A stretch of DNA of 15,096 bases. It comes from an uncultured Collinsella sp. Its GTDB lineage: Bacteria; Actinomycetota; Coriobacteriia; Coriobacteriales; Coriobacteriaceae. The notes beneath the pieces are model-generated. The model saw nothing but the letters and a program-made list of their open reading frames with translations. It ran no database searches and was not told where the DNA came from. The position numbers were made by a program, and so were the translations under genes. Positions 1 through 9,200 of this stretch are shown here, in pieces (position 1 is the first letter of the stretch; each line of letters opens with the position of its first letter). Where the stretch lies: NCBI GenBank assembly GCA_902489775.1, contig CABUBH010000045.1:1-15096 (forward strand), read 5' to 3'.

Positions 1-75
1 GGTGCGGATCGGCTGACCAGGTGCCGTCAGGCGAATAGCCTGTTCCATACGCTTTTGCAGCTCGTTCTTATCCAA
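1..75 (-). CDS. disA: Probable DisA diadenylate cyclase, N-terminal fragment (runs off the left edge)
   Basis: Only the first 25 codons are in the window. The peptide contains ELQKRMEQAIRLTAPGQPIR, which resembles the start of the DisA diadenylate cyclase domain (an amphipathic helix, then a PGxxLR-like motif before the first conserved helix). DisA makes cyclic di-AMP and scans DNA. The start chosen is TTG at 75, because GGGAG lies 7 nt upstream and no ATG or GTG occurs in frame before the stop at 121-123; ATG at 48 is the alternative but has only a weak RBS. It is divergent from mntP. The identification rests on a short stretch; the rest of the gene is needed for proof. Confidence 0.5.
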   Translation of the reverse strand, partial: MDKNELQKRMEQAIRLTAPGQPIRT

Positions 76-227
76 GGCATCGCTCCCATCGTATACGCTC
101 CATAAACGCCAATAAGTTTCTCACGGTTTGCCCCTGTGACGCCCGCAAAATCCGATGCTTACAGAATGAGCGAACACAGCTGAGAGCCCCAATCCAAATG
201 AGCTGCTTATGTGGTAGCATCGGGATT

Positions 228-341
228 CGCATAAATGAGGGAGTAGTCGCGTGATCGGGTTCGCCTCCGGTGGCGCGGTAAGTCAACACACTGGCCGATG
301 CGGCCTGGCTTGCCTTAATGAACGAGACTCGTGGCTGTGCG
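228..341 (+). promoter_or_regulatory. yybP-ykoY manganese riboswitch aptamer upstream of mntP
   Basis: The leader carries the landmarks of the yybP-ykoY class: GGGAGTAG at 239-246, GTCAACA in the middle arm near 282-288, CTTGCC at 309-314 and GAGAC at 324-328. A basal helix can form between ATGAG (235-239) and CTCGT (328-332), extended by CGCATA (228-233) with TGTGCG (336-341). This family is known to bind Mn2+ and to control mntP-type exporters. The 3' strand of the basal helix is also the 5' strand of the terminator that follows, so metal binding should favour read-through (an ON switch). The promoter should lie upstream in 76-227, where no convincing -35/-10 pair was seen. Confidence 0.85.
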
Positions 342-369
342 CGCAACGCGTACGCCACGGGTCTTTTTT
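326..369 (+). terminator. Intrinsic terminator of the manganese riboswitch (expression platform)
   Basis: GACTCGTGGC (326-335) pairs with GCCACGGGTC (354-363) with one G-U pair. The helix continues inward through GTGCGC (337-342) with GCGTAC (348-353), and six T residues follow at 364-369. The 5' strand overlaps the aptamer's closing helix, so the two folds exclude each other. mntP begins 53 nt downstream. Confidence 0.85.
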
Positions 370-422
370 GTTACTCCCCCAAGAGGTACACGCGGGCCCG
401 CCCGCAGAGAGGGAGCCAGACT

Positions 423-1001
423 ATGGGACTCGCAGAGCTCGTGTTGCTCGCCGTTGGCCTTTCGATGGACGCCTTTGCCGTTTCCATCTGCAAGGGCCTT
501 GGCATGAAGAAAATCAACCTTAAAGTCGCCGTGGTGCTCGGTCTGTTCTTTGGCGGCTTTCAGGCCGGCATGCCCGTAATCGGATGGGCGCTCGGCAGTC
601 AATTCATGGGCTTCATCGGACCCATCGACCATTGGATCGCCTTTATCCTTTTGGCCTTCATCGGCGGCAAAATGCTGTGGGAAGCCTTTACCGAAGACGA
701 GGATGGAGGCGACGGCAAGGATGCCGAAAAGATTGACCTGGGCGAGTACCTGATCCTCGCCATCGCCACCTCAATCGACGCCCTGGCCGTGGGCATCTCG
801 TTCGCCGCGCTTTCGGTCGACATCGTTCCCGCTGTATCGCTTATCGGCGTCACAACGTTTATCTTCTCCGTCGCCGGCGTAGCGATCGGCCACACCTTTG
901 GCGCGCGCTACGAAAAACCCGCCATCATCGTGGGTGGCGTCGTGCTCATCCTCATCGGGCTTAAGATCTTGCTCGAGCATCTGGGGATCCTCGCGCTGTA
1001 A
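423..1001 (+). CDS. mntP: MntP-family manganese efflux pump
   Basis: The 192-residue membrane protein is close to the usual 180-190 of MntP (PF02659), which exports Mn2+ from the cytoplasm. Six hydrophobic segments are visible. The two halves each carry the family's functional aspartate in a related motif: D16 in LSMDAFAVSICKGL and D119 in TSIDALAVGISF. These align closely with the two aspartates described in E. coli MntP. A very acidic cytoplasmic loop (residues 90-101) separates the halves. The ATG at 423 is preferred over in-frame codons upstream because AGAGGGA lies just before it and because an upstream start at 318 would place the riboswitch terminator inside the gene. It is a single gene, controlled by the riboswitch and closed by its own terminator. 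Confidence 0.93.
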   Translation: MGLAELVLLAVGLSMDAFAVSICKGLGMKKINLKVAVVLGLFFGGFQAGMPVIGWALGSQFMGFIGPIDHWIAFILLAFIGGKMLWEAFTEDEDGGDGKDAEKIDLGEYLILAIATSIDALAVGISFAALSVDIVPAVSLIGVTTFIFSVAGVAIGHTFGARYEKPAIIVGGVVLILIGLKILLEHLGILAL

Positions 1002-1006
1002 CGAAT

Positions 1007-1041
1007 AACGGCCGCCCGGCATTACGCCAGGCGGCCGTTTT
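1007..1041 (+). terminator. Intrinsic terminator after mntP
   Basis: AACGGCCGCC (1007-1016) and GGCGGCCGTT (1030-1039) are perfect reverse complements, followed by TT. An inner GGC/GCC pair tightens the loop. The hairpin starts 5 nt after the mntP stop. On the minus strand it lies about 40 nt past the pepD stop and may also end pepD transcripts, although the T run on that side is interrupted. Confidence 0.85.
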
Positions 1042-1079
1042 CATAGCCAGCCGTTTTAGAGCGGCTTCACAGGCGACCT

Positions 1080-2537
1080 TTACGCGGCAAGGCGCTTGAG
1101 GACGTCGATAAGCAGCTCGTAGAAGCGCTCGGCAGAAGCGAGCTCCATGCTCTCGTCCGGGGTGTGGACATCGGAGAGCGTCGGGCCCACGGCGATGGCG
1201 TCCAGGCCGTGCAGGGCCTCGGCAAACAGGCCGCACTCAAGGCCGGCGTGAATGGACTCGATGCGCAGCTCGGAGCCAAAGAGCTCGCGATAGCTCTCGA
1301 CGAAGACGTCGCGGACCGGCGAATGCTCGGCATAGCTCCAGCCGGGATACTCGAACTCAAACTTGGCGTCGAAGCCCAGGACATCGGCCAGCGTCTGCAG
1401 GCGGTCCTTGAACTCGTTCTGCAGCGAGGTGATCGAGGAGCGCGGGGACAGCATAATCTTGACCTGGTCGTCAGAGGTGGCAACCACACCGATGTTGGAG
1501 GAAACCTCGACGGAGCCGTCGGTGGCGACGTTGCGGCGAATCACGCCGTTAGGGGCAAGACGCAGGGCGCGGATGAGGGCAAGCGCGGACTTCTGGTCCA
1601 TGGCCTCGACCTCGGCGTCGTCGGCAATCTCGACGGTGCAGGTAAAGCCGGGGTCGAAGACCTCGAGCTCGGCAGTGACGTCGGCGATGATGCCCTTTGC
1701 GATCTGGGCCGCGGCCTCGGCGGCAGCGTGGTCGGCGTAGACCAGAACAGCTTTGCACTCACGGTTGATGGCGTTGTCCTTGGTGCCGCCGTTAAAGCTA
1801 ACGATGGCGGGCTCGCCGGCAACCATCAGGCGGTCGATGATGCGGGCCATGATGAGGTTGCCGTTGCCGCGCTCCAGGTGGATATCGCTGCCGGAGTGAC
1901 CGCCCAGCAGGCCGGAGATGTCGAGCGTGAGGGTGCTACCGGTCTTGTGCTCGCGCGCAATCGGGCAGGTGTAGGTAACGACGACGCCGCCGGCGCAGCT
2001 GACGGTGGCAACGCCCTCTTCCTCGGAGTCAAGGTTAATCATGGTGCGGGCGCTAATCTGGGACTTGTCGAGCGTCTCGGCGCCGACCAGGCCAGTCTCC
2101 TCGTCGGTGGTGAATACGCACTCGAGGGCAGGGTGAACGATCGAATCGTCATCGAGAACAGTGAGCATCAGAGCGACGGCAATGCCGTTGTCGGCGCCCA
2201 GGGTGGTGCCGTTAGCGGTGAGGACGCCGTCCTTGACGACCAGGTCGATACCATCAGTCGTAAAGTCGTGCTCAACGGAGCCCAGCTTGTCGCACACCAT
2301 GTCGATGTGGCCCTGCAGCATCACGGTCGGGGCATTCTCGGCGCCGGCAGATGCGGGCTTGCGAATGATGACGTTGTAGACCTCGTCCTGATACACATCG
2401 AGACCGCGCTCCTTGGCAAACGCGACCAGGAAATCGCTGATGCCCTTCTCGTTGCCAGACCCACGGGGGATCGCGCTGACCTCCTCAAAGAAATGGAACA
2501 GCTGGGCGGGCTCGTAGCCGGTAATCTTGTAGTCCAT
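1080..2537 (-). CDS. pepD: PepD-type aminoacyl-histidine dipeptidase (M20 metallopeptidase)
   Basis: The 485-residue cytosolic di-zinc peptidase has the length of E. coli PepD, which cleaves Xaa-His and other dipeptides. All metal and catalytic positions are present with a constant 3-residue offset from E. coli: H77 and D79 in GHIDMV, D116 in GADNG, E146 and E147 in DEETG, D170 in NLDSEE, and H458 in VHTPDE. The lid domain with GGHSGSDI (from about residue 215) lies between the two halves of the catalytic domain. The ATG at 2537 is chosen because AAGGAGG sits 4 nt upstream; a longer in-frame reading to 2642 adds 35 unlikely residues and crosses the probable promoter. It appears to be a single gene, convergent with mntP. 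Confidence 0.92.
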   Translation of the reverse strand: MDYKITGYEPAQLFHFFEEVSAIPRGSGNEKGISDFLVAFAKERGLDVYQDEVYNVIIRKPASAGAENAPTVMLQGHIDMVCDKLGSVEHDFTTDGIDLVVKDGVLTANGTTLGADNGIAVALMLTVLDDDSIVHPALECVFTTDEETGLVGAETLDKSQISARTMINLDSEEEGVATVSCAGGVVVTYTCPIAREHKTGSTLTLDISGLLGGHSGSDIHLERGNGNLIMARIIDRLMVAGEPAIVSFNGGTKDNAINRECKAVLVYADHAAAEAAAQIAKGIIADVTAELEVFDPGFTCTVEIADDAEVEAMDQKSALALIRALRLAPNGVIRRNVATDGSVEVSSNIGVVATSDDQVKIMLSPRSSITSLQNEFKDRLQTLADVLGFDAKFEFEYPGWSYAEHSPVRDVFVESYRELFGSELRIESIHAGLECGLFAEALHGLDAIAVGPTLSDVHTPDESMELASAERFYELLIDVLKRLAA

Positions 2538-2581
2538 GGTGCCTCCTTGGCGCAACTGGTTAGACAGTAAGACATGCGACT

Positions 2582-2610
2582 TGTATATTCCCAGACTTTG
2601 CGTGCATAAA
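2582..2610 (-). promoter_or_regulatory. Candidate promoter of pepD
   Basis: On the minus strand TATACA (2582-2587) is a fair -10 box, 17 nt from TTTATG (2605-2610), a weak -35. It lies 45 nt upstream of the pepD start. It was found by eye; the -35 matches the consensus poorly. Confidence 0.35.
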
Positions 2611-2694
2611 CCAGTCGAAAACGCCGAGCGCCCTCGCATCATCGGCTAACGGTGGACCGTATAGCGCAACGGTCACAACTTCCGCAGCTCTACA

Positions 2695-2726
2695 AATCGA
2701 GGCGCCCTTTCCGGAGCGCCTCGATT
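2695..2726 (-). terminator. Hairpin terminator downstream of clpC
   Basis: AATCGAGGCGC (2695-2705) and GCGCCTCGATT (2716-2726) form an 11-bp perfect stem starting 25 nt after the clpC stop. On the minus strand only a short TTTG follows, so termination strength is uncertain. The position argues that it ends clpC and separates it from pepD. Confidence 0.65.
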
Positions 2727-2751
2727 GCGCGTATCAAATTGTCGCCACGCC

Positions 2752-5394
2752 CTACAGCGCGCCGGAACCGGCTTGCATCATGCCGCCGGGGCCCGAGGTC
2801 ACGCCGCCGCTCACGGGCGAGGCGTTGCCGGTGTGCGGTGCCGCCGGGACGGTATCGCCACCGAGCGTGCCCGCCGGACGCGGTGCCGGGATCTCGCCCA
2901 TGCCGTGGCTAAAGACAAACTTGCCATCGGCCACGTCGCACAGGACGGTATCGCCCTCGCCCCACTCGCCGGCCAGAAGCTCCTCGGACAGCGGGTCCTC
3001 GATGAGCTTTTGAATGGCGCGGCGCAGCGGACGCGCACCGTTGGTGAGGTCGGTGCCCTCGGCCACGATCTTGTCATAGGCCGCATCGGTGAGCTTGATG
3101 TTCATGCCGTTGGCAATCAGGCGCTGACGCAGGTCGTCCACCAGCAGGTGCGCGATCTTGGTCAGGTTCTCGCCCGAGAGCTTCTGGAACACCACAATGT
3201 CGTCGATACGGTTGAGCAGCTCGGGGCGGAACAGGCGCTTGAGCTCGCCCATCGCACGGCCCTTGATCTCACTCGAGGTGAGGCCCTGCTCGCCGGTGGT
3301 GCCAAAGCCAACGCTCGCATCCTGCGCGATCTCGCGGGCGCCCACGTTGGACGTCATGATGATCACGGTATTGCGGAAGTCGACCGTCTTGCCCTGGCTA
3401 TCAGTCAGGCGACCCTCCTCCAGCACCTGCAACAAAATGTTGAAGATGTCGGGGTGCGCCTTCTCGATCTCGTCGAACAGCACGACCGAGTACGGGTGAC
3501 GACGAACGACCTTGGTAAGCTGACCGCCCTCGTCGTGGCCCACGTAACCCGGAGGGCTACCGATAAGCTTGGAGACCTCGAACTCGCTGCCGAACTCCGA
3601 CATGTCGAAGCTGATGAGCGCGTCCTTACTGCCAAAGAGGTACTCGGCGAGCGTCTTGGCGAGCTCGGTCTTGCCTGTGCCGGTAGGACCAAGGAAGATA
3701 AAGCTACCACCGGGACGACGCGGGTCCTTGAGCGGCGAGCGGCTGCGGCGCACGGCCTTGGCGACGGCCTCGACGGCCTCGTCCTGGCCGATAATGCGGG
3801 TCTTGAGCACGCTTTCGGTCTGCAGCAGGCGACGGCTCTCGCTCTCGGTGAGCGAGGAAACCGGCACGCCAGAGGTCACGGACACGATGTCGGCAATCTG
3901 ACTCACGTCGATGGTGAGCGGGCTGGCGTCGAGCTCGGCGGTCCAGGCGGCCTTGGCCTCGGCGAGCTCAATCTCGGCGGCCTTCTGCTGCTCGGTGATC
4001 TCGGCGGCCTTGTTCATGTCGTCGCTCTCGGTGGCCTCCTGCGCGGCGGCCTTGAGCTCCTCTATGCGATGCTCGGCCTCGCGCACCGGCTCGGGCGCAC
4101 GATTCGCGGCGATGCGAGCGCGGGCACCGGCCTCGTCGATGAGGTCGATGGCCTTATCGGGCAGGAAGCGATCCTGGATGTAGCGGTTGGAAAGGTTCGC
4201 GGCAGCCTCGATAGCGCCCTGCGTGTAGCGCACATGGTGGTGCTCCTCGTAGCGCGGCTTAAGCGCGGTCAGGATCTTGACGGTGTCCTCGACGCTCGGC
4301 TCCTCGACATCGATAGTCTGGAAGCGACGCTCGAAGGCTGGGTCTTTGGTGAGGTACTTGCGGAATTCCTCGGCCGTGGTGGCGCCAATAATCTGGAAGG
4401 CACCGCGTGCAAGCACGGGCTTGAGCATGGAGCTCGCGTCGATGGAGCCCTCGGCAGAACCGGCACCGATGATGGTGTGCATCTCGTCAATAAACAGGAT
4501 GACGTCGTCAGCCTCGGTGGCCTCCTGGATCACGTTCTTGAGGCGCTCCTCAAACTCACCGCGATACTTGGCGCCCGCAACGAGGCCCGGCAGGTCGAGC
4601 GTCCAGATGTTCTGGTTCATGAGGTTCTCGGGCACGTTGCCGGCAGCGATCTGCTGCGCCAGGCCCTCGACGATGGCCGTTTTGCCCACGCCGGGATCGC
4701 CCAAGATAAGCGGGTTGTTCTTGGTGCGGCGCGAAAGGATCTCCATCATGCGCTGGACTTCCTTTTCGCGGCCAATCACGGGATCGAGCTCGCCGTCGCG
4801 CGCCTTTTGAGTGAGGTTGGTGGCGAACTGCTTGAGCGTGTCGGTGCCGCTCCCCTTTTGCTGAGAGGCATCCGAGCCGCTAAAGAACGGCAGGCCCGCA
4901 CCGGGACGACCAGCACCGGCGCCGGCGAGCGGACGCTTCTTGTCCTGGTCCTTGGCGGTGAGTTTCTCGATAGCCTTTTTGATGGAGGCGGACGACACAC
5001 CCAGGCGCATGAGGATGTCCATGGCCATGCCGTTGCCCTCTTCGACGATACCGATGAGCAGGTGCTCGGTCGACACGTAGGTCTGGTTGTTCTCACGCGC
5101 CACGCGGAATGAACGCTCCATCACGCTAATGACGAGCGGCGTAAAGGCGAGCTTGGCCGCCTCGGTCTCCTCACTGGGCTCGGGAACCGTGGTCTGGACC
5201 TCTTTGAGGGTGTCCATGATGTCGTCGTAGGAGATATCGAGCGAGCGCAGCGCCTCGGCGGCAATGCCCTCGTCCTCCTTGGCAAGCGCGAGCAGCAGAT
5301 GCTCGGTGCCCACCTTATTTGAATGAAGATCGAGCGCCTCTTGCTTGGCCATGGACATGACCTTACGCGCGCGATCGGTAAAACGGTCTAACAT
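2752..5394 (-). CDS. clpC: ClpC AAA+ unfoldase of the ClpCP protease
   Basis: The 880-residue ATPase unfolds substrates and feeds them to ClpP. Domain order: two Clp_N repeats (about 5-145), AAA-1 with Walker A GDPGVGKT (232-239) and Walker B ILFIDE (299-304), a short middle domain with a UVR-like coiled segment (about 437-485), and AAA-2 with Walker A GPTGTGKT (569-576), Walker B VVLFDE (637-642) and FRPELLNRID (722-731). The VGF loop at 695-697 matches the ClpP-docking tripeptide of ClpC proteins. The short middle domain separates it from ClpB. The last ~50 residues are a Gly/Pro-rich tail. The ATG at 5394 has AGAGGA 6 nt upstream; the in-frame ATG at 5472 would translate a leader hairpin. 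No ctsR, mcsA or mcsB adjoins it, and no CtsR, CIRCE or HAIR operator was seen. Confidence 0.95.
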   Translation of the reverse strand: MLDRFTDRARKVMSMAKQEALDLHSNKVGTEHLLLALAKEDEGIAAEALRSLDISYDDIMDTLKEVQTTVPEPSEETEAAKLAFTPLVISVMERSFRVARENNQTYVSTEHLLIGIVEEGNGMAMDILMRLGVSSASIKKAIEKLTAKDQDKKRPLAGAGAGRPGAGLPFFSGSDASQQKGSGTDTLKQFATNLTQKARDGELDPVIGREKEVQRMMEILSRRTKNNPLILGDPGVGKTAIVEGLAQQIAAGNVPENLMNQNIWTLDLPGLVAGAKYRGEFEERLKNVIQEATEADDVILFIDEMHTIIGAGSAEGSIDASSMLKPVLARGAFQIIGATTAEEFRKYLTKDPAFERRFQTIDVEEPSVEDTVKILTALKPRYEEHHHVRYTQGAIEAAANLSNRYIQDRFLPDKAIDLIDEAGARARIAANRAPEPVREAEHRIEELKAAAQEATESDDMNKAAEITEQQKAAEIELAEAKAAWTAELDASPLTIDVSQIADIVSVTSGVPVSSLTESESRRLLQTESVLKTRIIGQDEAVEAVAKAVRRSRSPLKDPRRPGGSFIFLGPTGTGKTELAKTLAEYLFGSKDALISFDMSEFGSEFEVSKLIGSPPGYVGHDEGGQLTKVVRRHPYSVVLFDEIEKAHPDIFNILLQVLEEGRLTDSQGKTVDFRNTVIIMTSNVGAREIAQDASVGFGTTGEQGLTSSEIKGRAMGELKRLFRPELLNRIDDIVVFQKLSGENLTKIAHLLVDDLRQRLIANGMNIKLTDAAYDKIVAEGTDLTNGARPLRRAIQKLIEDPLSEELLAGEWGEGDTVLCDVADGKFVFSHGMGEIPAPRPAGTLGGDTVPAAPHTGNASPVSGGVTSGPGGMMQAGSGAL

Positions 5395-5430
5395 GCTAGT
5401 TCCTCTTAGACGAGCTAGTTTTTTCAAACG

Positions 5431-5458
5431 CAAAGCGCCGCCCCGCGGCAGCGCTTTG
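5431..5458 (-). promoter_or_regulatory. Stable hairpin in the clpC 5' leader
   Basis: CAAAGCGCCGCC (5431-5442) and GGCAGCGCTTTG (5447-5458) form a 12-bp stem with a 4-nt loop. In the minus-strand RNA the single mismatch becomes a U-G pair. The hairpin lies 37 nt before the clpC start and is followed by A residues rather than U, so it is not a clpC terminator. It may stabilise the mRNA or act as a regulatory fold. Confidence 0.5.
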
Positions 5459-5469
5459 GTCTCTTTACC

Positions 5470-5484
5470 CATATGGAGTATATG
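5470..5484 (-). promoter_or_regulatory. Candidate -10 box and small palindrome upstream of clpC
   Basis: The minus strand carries TATACT (5477-5482), five of six consensus bases, but no recognisable -35 at 16-18 nt. It lies inside a 5-bp inverted repeat, CATAT-N5-ATATG (5470-5484), which could bind a dimeric regulator. This is a weak assignment by eye. Confidence 0.3.
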
Positions 5485-5538
5485 TTAACAGCTGGAGGAA
5501 TATCTATAAACCCGGCTCACATGAATGCAGGTTATGAC

Positions 5539-5565
5539 CGCATCGCGGGACTCACCGCGCGATGC
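5539..5565 (-). terminator. GC-rich hairpin after the TetR-family gene
   Basis: CGCATCGCG (5539-5547) and CGCGATGCG (5558-5565 plus the adjacent base) make a 9-bp perfect stem with a 10-nt loop, about 27 nt past the regulator's stop. No T run follows on the minus strand, so it may only be a 3'-end protecting structure. Part of the motif (CGCGATGCGCGA) recurs within the gene's last codons near 5626-5637. Confidence 0.35.
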
Positions 5566-5591
5566 GCGACGGGCGCCCCGCAAGAGAAACC

Positions 5592-6281
5592 CTAGACGTC
5601 TTTCACCACGTCGGGACTCGTCGCACGCGATGCGCGATAGGCATCGGCCTCCTTGGAGACGCGTTCGAGCAGCTCGGATGTATCGACGCCCTCGACTTGC
5701 GCGACCGTTTCCACCGTCTGCATGGCGACCGCCCTCAGGTACGCGCACGCGCTGTCCCCCGGCTGCTCGAGGTCTATCTCCTCGCCGCCCTCCCGGGCAA
5801 AGCCGACCGCCATCACAAAGCCCATGATGCCCGAGACCAGAAAGCCCACCGCAAAGCTCGAATCTGCCTTGAGCTCTTCTCCGTCGGGGTGGACGATCTC
5901 TCTCACGCGGTCGATGATGATCGTATGGATGCCCTGCACGACCTGCTCGGCGGCACCCGCCCTCATGGTGATGACGATGCGCCGCAGCAGGCAGCGGACG
6001 TCGCGCCGGTCGAACGCCGAAAGGTCGCCCTCGCTCGAAAAATGCCAGAGGGCATCGGTGATGAGCTCGTTATCCTGCAGCAGCTGGGCTATGGCGATGG
6101 CGACGAGTTCATCGAAATCGTGAAAATAGTAGTAAAACGTTCCGCGATTGCACTGGGCGGCGCGGGTCACCTCGCCAACCGACAGCTCGAAGATGCTGTT
6201 GTTCTCGATGAGCTCCCAAAACGCCTCGATGATACGGGTGCGTGCATCGGGCGCATCGGCGTCCTTACGCGGTCTCGCCAT
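5592..6281 (-). CDS. TetR-family transcriptional regulator
   Basis: The 229-residue protein starts MARPRKD and has a TetR_N helix-turn-helix at about residues 16-60, with SVGEVTRAAQCNRGTFYYYF covering the recognition helix. The C-terminal ligand-binding and dimerisation region is helical and divergent, so its ligand cannot be named. The ATG at 6281 (GAGG 3 nt upstream) is used; GTG at 6290 is an alternative that adds three residues and has AGGGG upstream. Either start overlaps the end of the preceding dehydratase-activase gene by 17-26 nt, indicating translational coupling in one operon. The 21-bp palindrome at the head of the operon is its likely binding site, giving autoregulation together with control of the large gene. 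Confidence 0.88.
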   Translation of the reverse strand: MARPRKDADAPDARTRIIEAFWELIENNSIFELSVGEVTRAAQCNRGTFYYYFHDFDELVAIAIAQLLQDNELITDALWHFSSEGDLSAFDRRDVRCLLRRIVITMRAGAAEQVVQGIHTIIIDRVREIVHPDGEELKADSSFAVGFLVSGIMGFVMAVGFAREGGEEIDLEQPGDSACAYLRAVAMQTVETVAQVEGVDTSELLERVSKEADAYRASRATSPDVVKDV

Positions 6282-9200
6282 GCGCCTCACCGCACCCCTG
6301 CGCCTTGGCGTTCATGATGAGCATCTGAAGACGGTTCTCCACGTTGGCGAAGCTCACGTCGGGATCGTAGTCGAGCGGCAGGAACTGCGCCGTGGGATAC
6401 TGCTCCTTGAGCGCATGGATGAGCCCGCGCGCCACGACATGGTTGGGCAGACACCCGAACGGCTGCAGGATCACGAAGTTGCGGCAGCCGCGCTTGGCGT
6501 GCTCGAGAATCTCCGCCGGAATCAGCACGCCCTCGCCCGCATCGAACGTATGGTGCAGGATCTTATCGCTCGCGCGCACGAGCTCGGGCATGCGCGTCGG
6601 CGGCTCGTAGAGCGGGCTCGCCGCGCCCAGGCGGTCGCAACGGTCGTGCGCGAGCTCGAACAGGTTGTCCGCCGTGGCGTACCAGGCCTTTTCGGGCAGC
6701 GACAGGTCGACGTGGAACTCGCGCGACTGCGCATGCTTGTAGAAATAGGTCTTGCGGATCACGTCGGTCATGCGCGCCTCGATGACCTCGAGCCCGTTGT
6801 CCTCGAGGTAGCGCTCGATCTCGTGGTTGGCGCCGAGATGGAAATTGAGCAGGTACTCGCCCACGATGAGAACGGTCGGATGCGGGTTCGAGCGGTCGTA
6901 CGGAACGGCGTCCATGATCGCAAGCGCGCGTTTGAAGCCCGTCGCCTGGCCTCTCAGCCCGGAGCGCTCCATGCCCTCGATAACCTCATCGAGCGCGCGG
7001 TCGAACGCAGCGTCCGCCGCGCCCTTCTCGAGCTCGTAGGGACGGATGCGCCTAAGCATGGCCTCGAGGGCATCGATCATGGGAAGACCGTAGGCGATCT
7101 GGATGCTCGGGCCAAGGCCGAGCTTGAAGCCCGGATGCGCATTGTGGGCATCGACGTCGTCGTTGGTGAGCACCGGGACATAGTCGTATCCCGCGTCGTC
7201 GAGCGCGCGGCGCAGCAGGGGCATGTAGTGCGTCAGGCGGCAGTCGCCGATATACTTGCCAGTCACCACGGCGACGTCGTGCGGGTCGTACTTACCGCTC
7301 TCGAGTGCCGCGAGCGCCTCGCCGATCACGATTTGCGCGGGGAAGCAGATGTCGTTGTGCACATAGCGTTTGCCCAGGCGGATGGCATCCTCGCGCCCGA
7401 TATCAAGGGCCTCGGCGCGCACGCCCTGATTGCGCATCGCCGCGGTCATGAGCCTGCAGAACGCATGGGAGGTGTTGGGGACCAGCGCGATCTTGTCGTG
7501 CCGGTCGCGCTTGGTGTACTTGACCTTATACGGGTCGTCGAGCGGATGGACCGCGTGCACCCGGGCGCCCTCGGCACGCTCCTCCGCGCGACGACGGTTG
7601 ACCGACTCGATAAACGAACGCACGCGAATGCCCATGGGACCGGCGACGTCGCTCTCATCGAGCTTGATCATCATCGGAACCTTGGAGCCCATCTCGCCCA
7701 TCATGCGCGCGATCTCGTCGGTGAGATACGCATCGTGGCCGCAGCCGAAGCTGCCCATCTGCACGAGCTCGAGCTCGGGCGTCGATGCGACGATGACCGC
7801 GCACGACAGCATGCGCGCATGGTAGTTGTTCACGATGTCGATGCGGCTGTTGGAAAGATCGACGTTGCAGACCCCCGGCACCGCATCGGGCGTCAGCACG
7901 GGGATGCCGCGCTCAGAGAAGAGCTTGGGCAGCCCGTGGTTGACCAGCGGGTCGTTGTGGTACGGGCGCGAAGCGATCACCACCGCGTAGCCGCCGTCCT
8001 CGCGCACGTTCTCGAGCACCTGCCTGCCGCGCAGCTGCAGCTGGTTCTCAAACGTCTCCTGCGCGCGGTCCGCCTGCTCGGTCGCCTTGGCAACCAGGTC
8101 GGCATCGATATCGAAGGTCTCCTTGCACCACGCCTTGAGCTGGCGGTTTCGGTCGCCCTCGTCGTACCAGTGGAACAGCGGCGTATCGAACGGAACGCCG
8201 AAACGCTCCTCCGGGTTATCGGAATTGCGCATCACGTAGGGGTATCCCTTTACGACGGCGCACATCCACTCGCTGGTAGAGGCGGTGTTTTCGGTGGGCA
8301 CCGTCGTGATGATGGGCATGAAGATGCGGTCGACGCCGGCGTCGACGAGATTGCGGATGTGCCCGTGGACGAGCTTGGCCGGGAAGCACACGGTGTCGGA
8401 TGTGACGTGCGCCAGACCGCGCTCGTACATCGCCTTGGTGCTGCGTCCCGAGACGCGCACCTTAAAGCCGAGCGTGCTGAAGAACGTCGACCAGAACGGC
8501 ATGGTGTCCCAGAACTCGAGCACACGGGGAATGCCGATCGTGACATCGCGCCCCCCGCTGACGGGAACCGTGGGGTACGACTCGAACAGCAGCTTCTCGC
8601 GGTCGACAAAGAGATTGGGGGCAGCCGCGGTCCGGTCGCGCCCCGTGCCGGGTGCCTGTGCCTCGCAAGCACCCTGCGGACGCAGCTCCTCCGCCGCGGG
8701 AACCTCGCGCACGAGCTCATCCCATGAGATGGCGCCGCCGCGCGGGCAGCGATTGCCCGTGACGTAAAGCGAGCCGTCGCCAAATGCCACGACCGCGCGC
8801 TGGCAGCGGTTGTTGCACCGACGGCAGGTAACGCCGCCGAACTCGCGATGCTCGAAGCGCTCCACGGCATCGAGCCCGATAAACGACGTGCCGGCGTCGC
8901 CCTTGCGGCATTCCTCGCGCGCGAGCAGGGCGATACCGATAGCGCCCATCAGCCCCGGGTGGGGCGCACGCGTGACGGGTTTGCCCAGATACTGCTCGAA
9001 TGCGCGCAGCACCGCGTCGTTTCGGAACGTGCCGCCCTGGACAACGACTTTGTCGCCCAGACGGTTGAGATTTGAAACGCGAATGACCTTGGTGAACACG
9101 TTCTCGATAATCGAACGGCAGAGACCGGCCATGATGTCGCCCGGACCCTTACCGCGCCGCTGCTCGGAAACGACGCTGCTGTTCATGAACACCGTGCAGC

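Noticed and set aside
1164..2570. Plus-strand open frame opposite pepD (468 codons)
   Set aside because: It is antisense to pepD, which has all M20 metal ligands; the plus-strand product resembles no family.
2725..5112. Long plus-strand open frame opposite clpC (795 codons)
   Set aside because: It mirrors clpC on the other strand and its composition is not protein-like; ClpC motifs prove the minus-strand reading.
5395..5472. Upstream in-frame start of clpC at 5472
   Set aside because: It would translate the leader hairpin, it begins next to the candidate -10 box, and the start at 5394 has both an RBS and the conserved ClpC N-terminus.
6148..8727. Very long plus-strand open frame opposite the dehydratase-activase gene
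   Set aside because: It is antisense to a well-supported gene, low in complexity (rich in Arg, His, Val and Leu) and matches no family; it is a by-product of GC-rich codon use.
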